64,000 nt of DNA from Lysobacter gummosus (GCF_001442805.1 NZ_CP011131.1:5766001-5830000), one strand, 5' to 3'; positions 43,472-52,959 are shown, counted from the first letter of the stretch. Translations and numbers: made by a program. The notes: generated by a model not told the origin, from the letters alone.

Positions 43472-45328
43472 TCACATCGACCGCTTGGGTCCGCCTTGGT
43501 CCGGATCGTCCGGCCCGCGCGTGCGCGCTTGCTGCTCCGATTGGGCGATCTCGGCCTGGGCCTGGCGAATGGAGTCGGTCTGGCGATAGCGCTCTTCGGC
43601 CGGCATCGAGACCGCCTCGGCCGTGCTCATGTGGGCCTGATGCGCCGCCGGATCGGGAGAGGAGTGACCGACTCGATAGACATGCACCACCTCGCCCGCC
43701 GCCAGGCCCGCGGCCGGCTGGTTGAAGCTCGCCCGGATGTCGTCGTGGGCCGAGAACCGCTTGTCCGCGGCGAGCGTCAACAGGCTGGCGCTCATGCGCT
43801 CGCTGCCTTCGTCCCAGGATTTCCCGACCTGCCGGTCCAGTTCGCGAACGGCGCCGCGGACTTTCTCCAGCAGCCCGTGGTCGCGGTGGTCGGGGTCGTT
43901 CGGATCGCGGCGAGGTTGCTCGGGCGTCAGCGCCGGGCCGGAGAACTCCAGGGGCAGCGCGGGAATCGGGCTGAGGTGCTGATGCGTGCCGGCCGTATGT
44001 TGAAACAAACCCGCTCGAGGCGGGTTCGTGGTGGTGTCCAGGTAAGCCTGCGGTGTGCTTGCGCTGCTGGGCGGCAGGCTGATGCCGTTGCGCTCGAGCA
44101 AGTCCTCGCGCAGCTTCAACTGCCCCAGGTCGAGCTGCATCTGCGGCGCCACTCCACGCACGGCATGGGCGTAATTACGTTCAAAATGGATCGCGCGACT
44201 GACCGCGCCGGCGCCGTAGAAATTGGGATAGTCCGAATCGCCATGATGGCCGATGCCGGTGGTCTGGTGGCTCGGCAAACCCGGCGTGCCCGCGGGCGGC
44301 TTGTCGAAATAGTTTTGCGCCTGGGCGGCGATGTTGCCGGGGGTCATCGGCAGGGTGCTGTCTGGGTTGAAGGACAGGCCTGGGCGGGCTTGGGCTTGTG
44401 TCGGGCTGGTTGGGTCTTGCCGGATGAAATCCTCCGTCCTGGAGTTGCGGAGAGTCATCATGTCAGTGAGGGTGGAGTTGGGAATCGTCTGTTGCCTGTA
44501 ACTGACAAGCGCGTTCCATCCGGCGATCTGTGCCTTGGCCTCGTCATCGCGGCTGGCGCTGATGAGTTGGCCAACCGGCGCGGTGTAATCGTTGACGGGA
44601 TTGTTGTCGGTGGCGATGGCCTTCGCCGCGGCATCGAACGCCCGATAGGCGGCCACCTTGTCGGAGTGATTGAAAGCATGCTGGGTTTCGTGGCCCAGCA
44701 CGAAAGTAAGACCTATCACCCTCTTTTGCTGAAAAAGCGCGGGAGCATGTGTTAGCTCGGCTGGGGGCAAACTGATGGTCTTGGTTTCGTTGTTATAGGT
44801 GCCGCCTGCGACCGTACCGCTGAGCGGCGCGAAATTCTCCAGCAGCATCCGGTCGTTTCGGTCCGATGGATCGACCGTCGTCGCCGCCCGTTTCATCTCC
44901 GCGGCCAGAACCGGGGACCCGTTGATGGTGAACTGCAGATTGCTCACCATGTCCTGCGATACTTGCTGGGTGGCTCCCGCGGCATCGACATAGGCGCCGT
45001 GAGCAAAGCGCAGGCTCATCTCCTGCAGGCGCAGGCTGGCGCGCAGGTCTGGGTCGGCCGCCGTTCCGCCGCTTTGGAAGCCAGTGGACGGCAGCGTCAC
45101 CACGCCCGAGGCTTTGTTGTACGTGCCCGCGATATTCGGCCCCGCCCCTGCCGACGCCGGCGCGAAGCCGGTTAGCTGGCGATTGGCGGCGGCTTGGTTC
45201 AAGCGCTGCAACAGATCGGTATCGCTGGCGATGGTCGCACGCAACTGCGCTTCCTGGTCCGGCGTCACGCCCGGTTGATGGGCGAACTGCGCGATCGATG
45301 CCTGTAGTTGAGTGTTGATGGACGGCAT
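43472..45328 (-). CDS. Putative T4SS antibacterial effector with XVIPCD-like C-terminus and HExxH domain
   Basis: This 618-residue protein has no signal peptide. Residues 1-200 hold two beta-hairpin repeats (GTYNKASGVVTLP at 68-80 and GTYNNETKTISLP at 176-188), suggesting a duplicated small fold. A zinc-peptidase-like motif LGHETQHAFNH (His213, Glu214, His217, His221) follows, with SRDDEAKAQIAGWNAL (259-274) downstream, whose Glu263 could be a third ligand. The C-terminal region (about 473-605: DPNDPDHRDHGLLEKVRGAV, ERMSASLLTLAADKRFSAHD, VVHVYRVGHSSPD, MSTAEAVSMPAEER) has the order of motifs of XVIPCD, the tail by which VirD4 of the X-type T4SS recognises bacterial-killing effectors. Two lipoprotein genes 3 bases or less upstream fit immunity proteins. 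The toxic activity (peptidase on envelope or peptides) is inference. Confidence 0.8.
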   Translation of the reverse strand: MPSINTQLQASIAQFAHQPGVTPDQEAQLRATIASDTDLLQRLNQAAANRQLTGFAPASAGAGPNIAGTYNKASGVVTLPSTGFQSGGTAADPDLRASLRLQEMSLRFAHGAYVDAAGATQQVSQDMVSNLQFTINGSPVLAAEMKRAATTVDPSDRNDRMLLENFAPLSGTVAGGTYNNETKTISLPPAELTHAPALFQQKRVIGLTFVLGHETQHAFNHSDKVAAYRAFDAAAKAIATDNNPVNDYTAPVGQLISASRDDEAKAQIAGWNALVSYRQQTIPNSTLTDMMTLRNSRTEDFIRQDPTSPTQAQARPGLSFNPDSTLPMTPGNIAAQAQNYFDKPPAGTPGLPSHQTTGIGHHGDSDYPNFYGAGAVSRAIHFERNYAHAVRGVAPQMQLDLGQLKLREDLLERNGISLPPSSASTPQAYLDTTTNPPRAGLFQHTAGTHQHLSPIPALPLEFSGPALTPEQPRRDPNDPDHRDHGLLEKVRGAVRELDRQVGKSWDEGSERMSASLLTLAADKRFSAHDDIRASFNQPAAGLAAGEVVHVYRVGHSSPDPAAHQAHMSTAEAVSMPAEERYRQTDSIRQAQAEIAQSEQQARTRGPDDPDQGGPKRSM

Positions 45329-45331
45329 GAC

Positions 45332-46018
45332 TCAAGGTCCGAATGCATGAATGCTGATAGCTCTAGCGCAGGCATGGTTGAGCTTGGCATCGGGCGTATT
45401 GGCCTCGCGACGCGGGATGATCTGCACACGAACGTTGTTCCGCAAATATTGCAGTGCCAGCAGGCGCCCCAACTCGTCATAGTCGCCGGGATCGTCCCTC
45501 TTGAAGCCCATGCCTATCAGCGCCGCCTCATAGGCATTGAAATCCAGCCCACAGACTGGCTCCATGTCTTCCAGCGCTCTATCGCCCGTTTGCTCGTTCT
45601 CGTTGTTGAACTCAAAGACGGCGTTTCTGAGCGAACGATGCTTTTCATTAATCGTGTAACTGAAAACATACCGCCAGTTAGATTCAGGCAACAGGATGCT
45701 GAAAAATCCTTCATCCTTTTCTGACGGAGGACGCGTCAACGGCAATCGCATAACTTTCTGCACCCGTTCACCCGACAACTCATCGAACGACTTCAAGCTA
45801 TCGATCAAGGCCAAAAAGCGACGCCCGATTTCCTCCGGCGTCAGTTCGGGATGTTCGGTCAGCGTGCTGGGCCGGTAGGGAGTGGGCGAGGCAGTGTTCA
45901 CGGTGGCAACTTCCTTGGATGCTGGGACCGGAGTCTTCGGAACCGACGGATGCGCGCAGGCGACAAGCATAAGCCCGGCAAGCGCCAGCGACAGGACACG
46001 GACTATCGAATGCTTCAT
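45332..46018 (-). CDS. Lipoprotein, putative immunity to adjacent T4SS effector (copy 1)
   Basis: This 228-residue lipoprotein has a lipobox LMLVAC (Cys21) and a Pro/Thr-rich linker (about 22-50). The compact mature domain begins around HPELTPEEIGRRFLALIDSL and ends with VRVQIIPRREANTPD and AISIHAFGP. It shares this domain order with the gene at 46145-46825; a stretch of about 40 residues in the middle is identical between them. It ends 3 bases before the effector start, so the three genes form one operon. X-Tfi immunity proteins of Xanthomonas T4SS are frequently periplasmic lipoproteins, consistent with neutralising a periplasmic effector. No known family domain was recognised. Confidence 0.8.
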   Translation of the reverse strand: MKHSIVRVLSLALAGLMLVACAHPSVPKTPVPASKEVATVNTASPTPYRPSTLTEHPELTPEEIGRRFLALIDSLKSFDELSGERVQKVMRLPLTRPPSEKDEGFFSILLPESNWRYVFSYTINEKHRSLRNAVFEFNNENEQTGDRALEDMEPVCGLDFNAYEAALIGMGFKRDDPGDYDELGRLLALQYLRNNVRVQIIPRREANTPDAKLNHACARAISIHAFGP

Positions 46019-46144
46019 GGAAATCTCCGGTTAGGCCAGTCGCCGTGTCCAGATGCACAAAATTCGTGCCCTAGAGCTTGATTGCCGTTTGGTTCGACTG
46101 TTGCCGAAGATACACGACGCCTACGAAGATTGAAGGACGTCGTC

Positions 46145-46825
46145 TCAGGAATCGAGCGGGTGAATGCTGATCGATTCCACGCAAGCATGATTGAGCTTGG
46201 TGTCCGGCGCATTGGCTTCACGGCGTGGCATGATTTGCACCCGCACGTCGTTGCGCACGTACTGCAGCGCAAGCAGCTGACCAAGTTCGCCGTAGGATGC
46301 ATGTTCGTTCTTGAAGCCCATGCCTGTCAGCGCAGCCTCATAAGCATTGAAGTCCAGGCCGCAAACCACCTCCATGTCCTCCAACAGGCCTCTGTTGATT
46401 CGCTCGTTTTCGTTTATGAATTCAAGCACCGCATTTGTATAGCGTCTGTACTTCGGATCGATTCCATAGCTGAAGCTGTATCGCCAAGCGGAATCTGGCA
46501 AGGTCATCGTCAGGAAGCCTTCATCCTTTTCCGATAGCCGAGTCAGCGGCAAGCGCATAACTTTCTGCACCCGTTCACCCGACAACTCATCAAACGACTT
46601 CAAGCTATCGATCAACGCCAGGAAACGACGCCCGATTTCCTCCGGCGTCAATTCGGGATGCTCGGCCAGCGTGCCGGGCCGATAGGGAGCGGGCGAGGCG
46701 GTGTCCGCGGCGACAACGTCCTTCAATGCCGGAACCGGAGCCTTCGCAACCGGCGGATGCGCGCAGGCGATGAGCGCGAGTGCGGCGAGCGCCAGCGGCG
46801 GGACACGGAATATCGAACGTTTCAT
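46145..46825 (-). CDS. Lipoprotein, putative immunity (copy 2)
   Basis: This 226-residue paralog has lipobox ALIAC (Cys21), the same linker and the same domain. Identical blocks are HPELTPEEIGRRFLAL through KVMRLPLTR; outside this block identity falls clearly. It lies 126 bases upstream of copy 1 and on the same strand. The retained duplicates could mean broadened immunity against variant effectors of neighbours, or subfunctionalisation. Start at 46825 is preceded by CAGGGGGAGGCC; a 42-codon longer frame has no signal sequence and is rejected. Confidence 0.8.
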   Translation of the reverse strand: MKRSIFRVPPLALAALALIACAHPPVAKAPVPALKDVVAADTASPAPYRPGTLAEHPELTPEEIGRRFLALIDSLKSFDELSGERVQKVMRLPLTRLSEKDEGFLTMTLPDSAWRYSFSYGIDPKYRRYTNAVLEFINENERINRGLLEDMEVVCGLDFNAYEAALTGMGFKNEHASYGELGQLLALQYVRNDVRVQIMPRREANAPDTKLNHACVESISIHPLDS

Positions 46826-46977
46826 GGCCTCCCCCTGTTTCGCCTGAACTCGTTCGCTCGCGGCGCGGGCAATCCGCCGCCTTCCGACGGCCGCGATGGC
46901 CGCGATGGCCGCGCCGCGAGCGGCGCTCCATCGCCGGATCATGAACTTCACCGCGGGCTCCCTCGCGGGGGCCAGGC

Positions 46978-49900
46978 CTATTTTTCCTTGCGCCAGTTGA
47001 TCGAAGCGCGATTTTCCAATGTGCTCGATTCGATCTCGATATCGAAACCCTTGCGCAGCAGATACTTCAAAGTCAGCACCTGACCTGTGCCGAGCAGCGA
47101 CACGCCGTAGCCGACGTACAGGCGCGGCGACAGGTATTTGCCGACGCCCAGCACCGAGCCGCCGAGCGCGCGGCTTTCCATCACGCCGGCATCGTCCAGG
47201 CCGATCTTGGCGCCGAGCTGCGAAGCCAGCAGGCCGCCGCCGGCCGACAGCGCGGCGCTGGCGGCGTTGAGCTGTTTGTTCTCGTCGCCGCTGGCCGACG
47301 ACAAGGGCCGGCCCAGCGCCAGATACGCCAGCGCTTCGGATTGCGAGCTGGCCGGATCGGACCAGACGTTGACCTGCGGCGAGCTGACCCGGCCGCTGAT
47401 GTCCACGCCGGCCTTGACCGCGCCGACTTCGCGCTCGGCGCGCACGTCCAGGATCGGGTCCGACACCGGCCCGTTGTTCCAGTTGAGATTGCCGCGGGTG
47501 ATCTGCAGCTTCTGCCCGTACGCGGTGTAGCGGCCTTCTATGTTGAGCGCGCCGCTGGCGGTCATCTCGCGGCCGGGCTTGGAACGCACGCGCATCTGTC
47601 CGCCGAGCTTGCCGTCCAGGCCGAAGCCGTTGAGCTTGACGTCGTCGCCGATGGCCAGGGTCAGGTCGAGTTCCAGCGGCGAAGCGCCGGTGTCGTCCGG
47701 ATCGACCGGATCGAGCACCACCACGTCCTCTGACACCGACACGCCCTGATCCAGGCGCTCCAGATCGATCCGTGCCGAGGGAATGGTGACCTTGCCGGTG
47801 ACGTTCAACGGTTGCTTGGCCGCGTAACGCACGGTGAGTTCGGGATTGGCGACCGCGCGCAGATCGCGCGTGTCCGAAGCGAGCACGTTGCTGCCACGCA
47901 GGTTCAACACCAGCGGCGTGTCGTCGCCCTGCCAGCCCAAGGTGCCGTCGATGTTGAGCGTGCCCTCGCCCGAGCGCAGGCTGCCGGCGATGCGCGCGCT
48001 GCCGTCGGGCTGCGCGTCCAGGCGCACGTCGCCGTCTTGCAGCACGATGCCGAGCGACGGCACTTCGGTGGTGAACTGCGACAGCCGCGCCTGTCCGCCC
48101 AGCAGCGGCTTGGAACGCGTGCCGGCCAGGCTGATGCGGCCTTCCAGCTTGCCCTTGGGTTCGACGATGTCGGGCGAGAACAATTCGATCCAGGTCAGTT
48201 CGTCGGTGTCGACCGCGACATTGCCCGCCAGCGGCGCGTACGCGTCCCAGCCGGTGCTGACCGTGGCCTCGATGCGGCCGTCGTCGTTGAAGCCGGCCTT
48301 GAGCTCGGCGTTGAGTTTGTTCGGATCGAAGCTGGCCTTGAGCGAGAGCTCGTTGTAGCGCACCAACTCGCGCCGCGAGCGCTCGCTGAACTTCAGGCCG
48401 CCGCCGCTGGAGCTGAGGTTGAACTGGCCGCGCCAGGCGTTTCCGGCCGGGCGCAGTTCGCCGTCAAGAGCGATTTCGCCGCGCAGAATCCACGGCCGCT
48501 TGTCGCTGCGTTCGGGCAGATACGCCTGCGCCAGCAACAGCGGCAAGCCCTGGCCCTTGAGCTCGACCCCGCGCCGCGGCCAATCGGCGCTCGCGCACAA
48601 CGAACCGCCGCTGCTGGAAGCCAGACACGCATTGGTCAGCGCGCCGTTGCGCCCGTCCCAACGATATTGCGCGGGCTGCTGCAACTTCCACGACGCGCCC
48701 TTGCTCGGCGCAAGTTGCAGCGACGCCAGCGCGCCCTGCCAGGTCGCGCCGCGTTTTTCCGCATGGCCGGACAGATCGAGATTGGCCACCTCGCTGCGCG
48801 CCTGCAACTGCAGCTGCAAGGCTTCGACCGCGCCGTGCGCATCCACGCTCAGCGACGACAGTGCGATGCCGGCGTCGAGTTCGCTCGCGCGCAGCGCCAG
48901 TTCGCCGCCGCGGCCGCGCCAGGGCAAACGGCCCTTGGCGCTGAAACTGGCGGCCTTGTAGTCGCCGTACTTCAAGCCGCTGCCGGTCAGGTCCGCGTCG
49001 ATGTTCGGCGCATCGTGCGCGCCGGTCAGCTTCACCGTGCCGTTGAGGCTTCCGGCCGCGCTCGGCAGCAGATCGTTGAGCTGCAGCGGCGCGAACTTGG
49101 CATCGACATCGATGGCTTGCGCGTACTTGCCCTTGGCTTCGATGCGGCTGCCGCCGAGGGTCAGGGCGACATCGCCCTCAAAGCCGTCGTCGCTCTTGCC
49201 CGGCGCTGCGCCATGCATGAGGAAGCTGCCGCGGCCGCCGAGCGGTCGATCGCGCAGGCGCCCGCCGAGCTGATCGGCATTGGCCTTGATCTCCAGGCCG
49301 CCGTCGTCGCGAGTGGCGCCGGTGGTGGCGATCTTGCCGTCGATGGCGCCCTTGAATTCCGGGGCGAAATAACCCGGATCGAATCCCGACAGCGTGGCCT
49401 TGAAATCCCAGCCCAGCTTCGGCGCCCAGGCGACATCGCCGCTGCCGTCGAGCAGGCCGGTCGGCATCTTCGCCTTCAGCGTTTTCAAGGTCATGCGCTG
49501 GTCGTCGCCGCGACCGTCGAACTCGATCGTCGCCGCCTGCTTGTCGCGCAGCAAACGGGCCTCGCCGATCGCCGCCCAGGCCTTGACCGTGCCGGCGAAG
49601 CCCAGATCGGCGCGTTCCAGCGTCACCGCCGGCGTGGTGGGTGTCTGCGGCGCCTGCGAAGGCTTGGCGACCGACTTCAACGTTGTCGGCGCGGCCTTGC
49701 CGCCCCAGGTCAGGCCACGCGCGTTGATCGAAAACTTGAACTGGCCGTTGTCGGCGTCGGTGAAATCGGCGTGGCCGCGCAGGGTCGCGGTGCCGTCGAA
49801 CAGTTTCAGCGCCAACGACTGCACATCGAGCACCTGATCCTTCAGCGACACCTTCGACGGCAGCACGGTCACGGCCAGATCGCCCTGGCGGAATTCGCCG

Positions 49901-50871
49901 CTCAGATCGGCCTTGCCGCCGACGCCGGCTACATCGAAGCGCAAGGCCATCGGCGTGTCGCTGGGTTTCGCATCGGGCGAAGTCAGCAGGCCGATGTCGA
50001 GCGCGTCGCTGCGCGCATGCACTTGCCAGGTCGGATCGTCCTTGCCGCGCAGCGTCGCGGTAATGTGCACCGGTCCCGGCGCGGCGCCGCCCACGGCCAC
50101 GTCCATGCGCGACAGATCGCCGCGCGCGACCAGACCCAGACGCGGCGGCGTGCGGCCCACAGCGCTGGGAAGCACGGCGGTGGCGACCAGTTCGGTTTTA
50201 AAATCCTGGCGCGGCTGATAATCGCCGTGCACGGTGAAATGGCCGCGATCGGTGATCGCGTCGATTTTTTCCACATGCAGCTTGCCCGACTGCGCATCCA
50301 GGCCGCCGCGCAATTGCCGCACGTCGATGATGTGCTCGCCGCCCTGGCTGACCTTGAAGCCGTCGATGCGCACGTCGTCGGCCTGCACCGCCAGCGGCGG
50401 CTCGATCTGCGGCAACACTTCGGGCCAGCGCGGCAGTTCGAACGGCTCGTCGCTTTTTTCGATGTCCAAGGTGGCGTTCTGCACCTGCAGCGCATCCAGC
50501 CGCAGCTTGCGTCCCAGCAGCGGACGCAGGGACGGATCGATGTAGATGCGATCGGCGGTGAACACGGTTTTCTTGTAGGCGAAGCGCACGCCGCGCAAGG
50601 TCAGCGGACCCGACACCGGGCCTTCAGCGGCCCGCCAGCTGAAACTGGAGTCGGCCGGCAGGCGCGCGACGATTTGCGCCAGCAACAGGTCGCGGCCGGC
50701 GATGGTGGCGATCAGCCAGTACACCGCGAAGGCGATCAACAAGGTCAGCGCGGCGGCCGCCAGGCTGCTGCGCCAGGCCCAGCGTTTGGCGGCGGCGCGG
50801 CGGCGGCGGCGGCGTTCGAGCAACAGCTCGTGCGCGCTCGGGGTCTGCGAAGGCGGGGGCGTATCGCTCAT
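46978..50871 (-). CDS. tamB: TamB, autotransporter assembly / lipid transport bridge protein
   Basis: This 1297-residue inner-membrane-anchored periplasmic protein has a cytoplasmic basic N-terminus (LLERRRRRRAAAKRWAWR), one membrane helix (about 36-58) and a long beta-helical body. The C-terminal DUF490 domain is visible as PNIDADLTGSGLKYGDYKAASF early and VWSDPASSQSEALAYLALGRPLS, SLLGTGQVLTLKYLLRKGFDIEIES at the end. TamB pairs with TamA to assist outer-membrane protein assembly and phospholipid transport. tamA is directly upstream with a gap of 27 bases. Length is close to that of gammaproteobacterial TamB (about 1260). Confidence 0.95.
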   Translation of the reverse strand: MSDTPPPSQTPSAHELLLERRRRRRAAAKRWAWRSSLAAAALTLLIAFAVYWLIATIAGRDLLLAQIVARLPADSSFSWRAAEGPVSGPLTLRGVRFAYKKTVFTADRIYIDPSLRPLLGRKLRLDALQVQNATLDIEKSDEPFELPRWPEVLPQIEPPLAVQADDVRIDGFKVSQGGEHIIDVRQLRGGLDAQSGKLHVEKIDAITDRGHFTVHGDYQPRQDFKTELVATAVLPSAVGRTPPRLGLVARGDLSRMDVAVGGAAPGPVHITATLRGKDDPTWQVHARSDALDIGLLTSPDAKPSDTPMALRFDVAGVGGKADLSGEFRQGDLAVTVLPSKVSLKDQVLDVQSLALKLFDGTATLRGHADFTDADNGQFKFSINARGLTWGGKAAPTTLKSVAKPSQAPQTPTTPAVTLERADLGFAGTVKAWAAIGEARLLRDKQAATIEFDGRGDDQRMTLKTLKAKMPTGLLDGSGDVAWAPKLGWDFKATLSGFDPGYFAPEFKGAIDGKIATTGATRDDGGLEIKANADQLGGRLRDRPLGGRGSFLMHGAAPGKSDDGFEGDVALTLGGSRIEAKGKYAQAIDVDAKFAPLQLNDLLPSAAGSLNGTVKLTGAHDAPNIDADLTGSGLKYGDYKAASFSAKGRLPWRGRGGELALRASELDAGIALSSLSVDAHGAVEALQLQLQARSEVANLDLSGHAEKRGATWQGALASLQLAPSKGASWKLQQPAQYRWDGRNGALTNACLASSSGGSLCASADWPRRGVELKGQGLPLLLAQAYLPERSDKRPWILRGEIALDGELRPAGNAWRGQFNLSSSGGGLKFSERSRRELVRYNELSLKASFDPNKLNAELKAGFNDDGRIEATVSTGWDAYAPLAGNVAVDTDELTWIELFSPDIVEPKGKLEGRISLAGTRSKPLLGGQARLSQFTTEVPSLGIVLQDGDVRLDAQPDGSARIAGSLRSGEGTLNIDGTLGWQGDDTPLVLNLRGSNVLASDTRDLRAVANPELTVRYAAKQPLNVTGKVTIPSARIDLERLDQGVSVSEDVVVLDPVDPDDTGASPLELDLTLAIGDDVKLNGFGLDGKLGGQMRVRSKPGREMTASGALNIEGRYTAYGQKLQITRGNLNWNNGPVSDPILDVRAEREVGAVKAGVDISGRVSSPQVNVWSDPASSQSEALAYLALGRPLSSASGDENKQLNAASAALSAGGGLLASQLGAKIGLDDAGVMESRALGGSVLGVGKYLSPRLYVGYGVSLLGTGQVLTLKYLLRKGFDIEIESSTLENRASINWRKEK

Positions 50872-50898
50872 GTGTTGCCGGTTCGTCCTTGCCGCGCC

Positions 50899-52863
50899 TT
50901 ACAGATCGGCGCCGATATTGAGATAGAGCTGGAAGCCCGAATCGGGGTGATCCAGGCCGCGTGCGATATCGACCCGCAACGGGCCGACCGGAGAACGCCA
51001 GCGCACGCCGACGCCGACGCCGGTGCGCATGTCCGGACTGTCGTCGAAGGCGCTGCCGCTGTCCACGAACACCGCCGCGCCCCAGCTTTCGTTGAAGTAC
51101 TGCTCGAATTCGACGCTGCCGGTGATCACGTTCTTGGCGCCGAGCGCGAAGGCCTTGCGCCCGGGAATGGCCGGAATGCGCGGGCCGACCTCGCGCCATT
51201 CATAACCGCGGATGCTGCGATCGCCGCCGGCGTAGAAACGCAGCGACGGCGGCAGATCGACCAGGGCGTTGGTGAAGGTGTGGCCGAGTTCGCCGCGGGT
51301 GATCAGGCGGCTGCGCTCGCCCAGGCCCTTGTACCAGCGCGCGGTGACCTGCGCCTGCAGGAAGTTGGCGTCCGAGCCCACCGCCTCCAGGCCGCCGCGC
51401 AGCAGGCCGGTGGCGCTGATGCCGTTGCGCGGATACAGGCGGTCATCGGCATCGATGAATTCGGCGCGCAGCGAGGGATACAGGAAGGTCGCGGTGCGGT
51501 AATCGACCGGCGTGGTCGGATCGTTGTCGTCTTCGTCGGCATAGGCCCAGCGCTCGCGCAGACCGTGCAGCGAGGCGGTCGCGGTCCAGCGCTGATTGAT
51601 CTTGCCGCTGCGGCTGGCGACCAGTTCGATGCGGCGCGAATCGATGTAGTCGGTCTGTTCGTCGGCGCCTTGCAGACTGAAGGTGTACCAGCCGTCGAGC
51701 CAGGCGAAGGCGGGGATGCGGTACTGCAAGGTCGCGGTCTTGCGCCGCTGGGCGAAGTCGATCTGCGCCAGCGCCTTGTGGCCGCGATCGTTGATGTAGC
51801 GACGCTCCACACCCAGGCGCACGCCGGCGCCGCTGTCGGTGCCGTAGCTCAGGCCGGAGGTGTAGATGCTGCGCTTGGCCGGGGTCAGCGTGACCTTGAC
51901 CGGAATCTGCCCGTCGACGGCGTTTTCCGGCTGCGGCTCGATATCGATGCTGGAGAAATAATCCAGCCGCGCCAGCGATTCGCGAAAGGTGTCGAGCTTG
52001 CGCTGGTGGTAGTAGCTGCCCTGTTCCCAGTACACCAGCCGTTCCAGCAGGCTGTCGCGGATGATCCGCTTGGGCGTCTGCTCGAAGCTGATCGGGCCCA
52101 TGTCGTAGCGCTGGCCGCTGGTCCAGACCAAGTCAATGGCAGCCGCATGTTCCGCGCGAGTAATTTCCACCCGCCGCGAAGAGAAATCAGCATCGAAGTA
52201 GCCACGTTCCGCTAACCGCCGGCTGATCTTGGTCTTGCTGGCCTCATAGGCGGCGTGGTCGAACACCTGGCCCGGGCCGGGCCGGAACGCGGCCAGGTCC
52301 TGCTTGAGATAACGGTCGTCGCTGCCTGCGCCGAGGATGGCGATGTCGGAACGGCGCACCTTGACCGGTTCGCCCTTGTCCACGGTGATGATGACGGTGA
52401 TCGGCGGCGAGGCCGCGCGCGCCGCGGCGGTGGCGGCCGGATCGGCGACGGTGCCGACCGGGCTCGTGGCGGGATCGCCGGCGGCCGGCGAATCGGTGGC
52501 GGCGGCGGTGGCGGCATCGGCCGGGTCGGCCGGCGCGGTCGGATCGGTGCCGGCCGGGGTGGCGATGCGCCGGGTTCCGCGCGAATCCTCGATCTTGATG
52601 GTCGGCGAGTAGTAGCCGAACGGCTCCAGCGCCTCGCGGGTCTCGTTCTCGGCCTCGCGCAACAGATAGCCCAGGCGGCGCCCGGACACGTCCTTGTCGA
52701 TGGTGTCCACCAGGGACAACGAAACCCGGACGTTATGAGTCATGGCCTCGTCGAGGCCGCGAATCTCGACCTTGCCGACTTTGGCGCCCCAGGCGGGGCC
52801 GACGGCCCCGAACCCCGCTGCGAGAGTGGAAAAGGCAAAAAAAAGGCGGGGGATCAATGGCAT
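50899..52863 (-). CDS. tamA: TamA, outer-membrane translocation and assembly protein
   Basis: This 654-residue Omp85-superfamily protein has a signal peptide (MPLIPRLFFAFSTLAAGFGAV, residues 1-28), three POTRA domains and a 16-strand C-terminal barrel. POTRA1 begins at VGKVEIRGLDEAMTHNVRVSLS; POTRA2/3 include VFDHAAYEASKTKISRRLAERGYFDADF and RDSLLERLVYWEQGSYYHQRKLDTFRESLARL. The barrel bears GGDRSIRGYEWREVGP, the Omp85 motif, and ends LYLNIGADL. POTRA1 carries an Ala/Pro/Asp-rich low-complexity insert of about 50 residues (roughly 100-155). The frame is open 62 codons upstream, but the signal peptide starts at the ATG at 52863. It is divergent from the first TonB-dependent receptor gene. Confidence 0.94.
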   Translation of the reverse strand: MPLIPRLFFAFSTLAAGFGAVGPAWGAKVGKVEIRGLDEAMTHNVRVSLSLVDTIDKDVSGRRLGYLLREAENETREALEPFGYYSPTIKIEDSRGTRRIATPAGTDPTAPADPADAATAAATDSPAAGDPATSPVGTVADPAATAAARAASPPITVIITVDKGEPVKVRRSDIAILGAGSDDRYLKQDLAAFRPGPGQVFDHAAYEASKTKISRRLAERGYFDADFSSRRVEITRAEHAAAIDLVWTSGQRYDMGPISFEQTPKRIIRDSLLERLVYWEQGSYYHQRKLDTFRESLARLDYFSSIDIEPQPENAVDGQIPVKVTLTPAKRSIYTSGLSYGTDSGAGVRLGVERRYINDRGHKALAQIDFAQRRKTATLQYRIPAFAWLDGWYTFSLQGADEQTDYIDSRRIELVASRSGKINQRWTATASLHGLRERWAYADEDDNDPTTPVDYRTATFLYPSLRAEFIDADDRLYPRNGISATGLLRGGLEAVGSDANFLQAQVTARWYKGLGERSRLITRGELGHTFTNALVDLPPSLRFYAGGDRSIRGYEWREVGPRIPAIPGRKAFALGAKNVITGSVEFEQYFNESWGAAVFVDSGSAFDDSPDMRTGVGVGVRWRSPVGPLRVDIARGLDHPDSGFQLYLNIGADL

Positions 52864-52930
52864 AGCGACCAGAATAACCGGTTGGCGCGGACGCTGCTTG
52901 CCGATCCTGGCGTCAAACTTTGCACATTCG

Positions 52931-52959
52931 TTGCATCCAGCGTTAAGAAGTCGTAATTT
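52931..52959 (+). promoter_or_regulatory. Promoter of TonB-dependent receptor 1
   Basis: TTGCAT (52931-52936), 17-base spacer, TAATTT (52954-52959). The same two hexamers with the same 17-base spacing occur before receptor 2 (56323-56351), within otherwise similar leaders, which supports the call. The region between -10 and the GTG start is about 145 bases. Confidence 0.7.

Noticed and set aside
47812-52215. A plus-strand open frame of about 1467 codons over tamB and tamA
   Set aside because: It is antisense to two clear TamA/TamB genes, has His/Arg/Gln-rich repetitive content from third-position GC bias, and has no domain or ribosome site.
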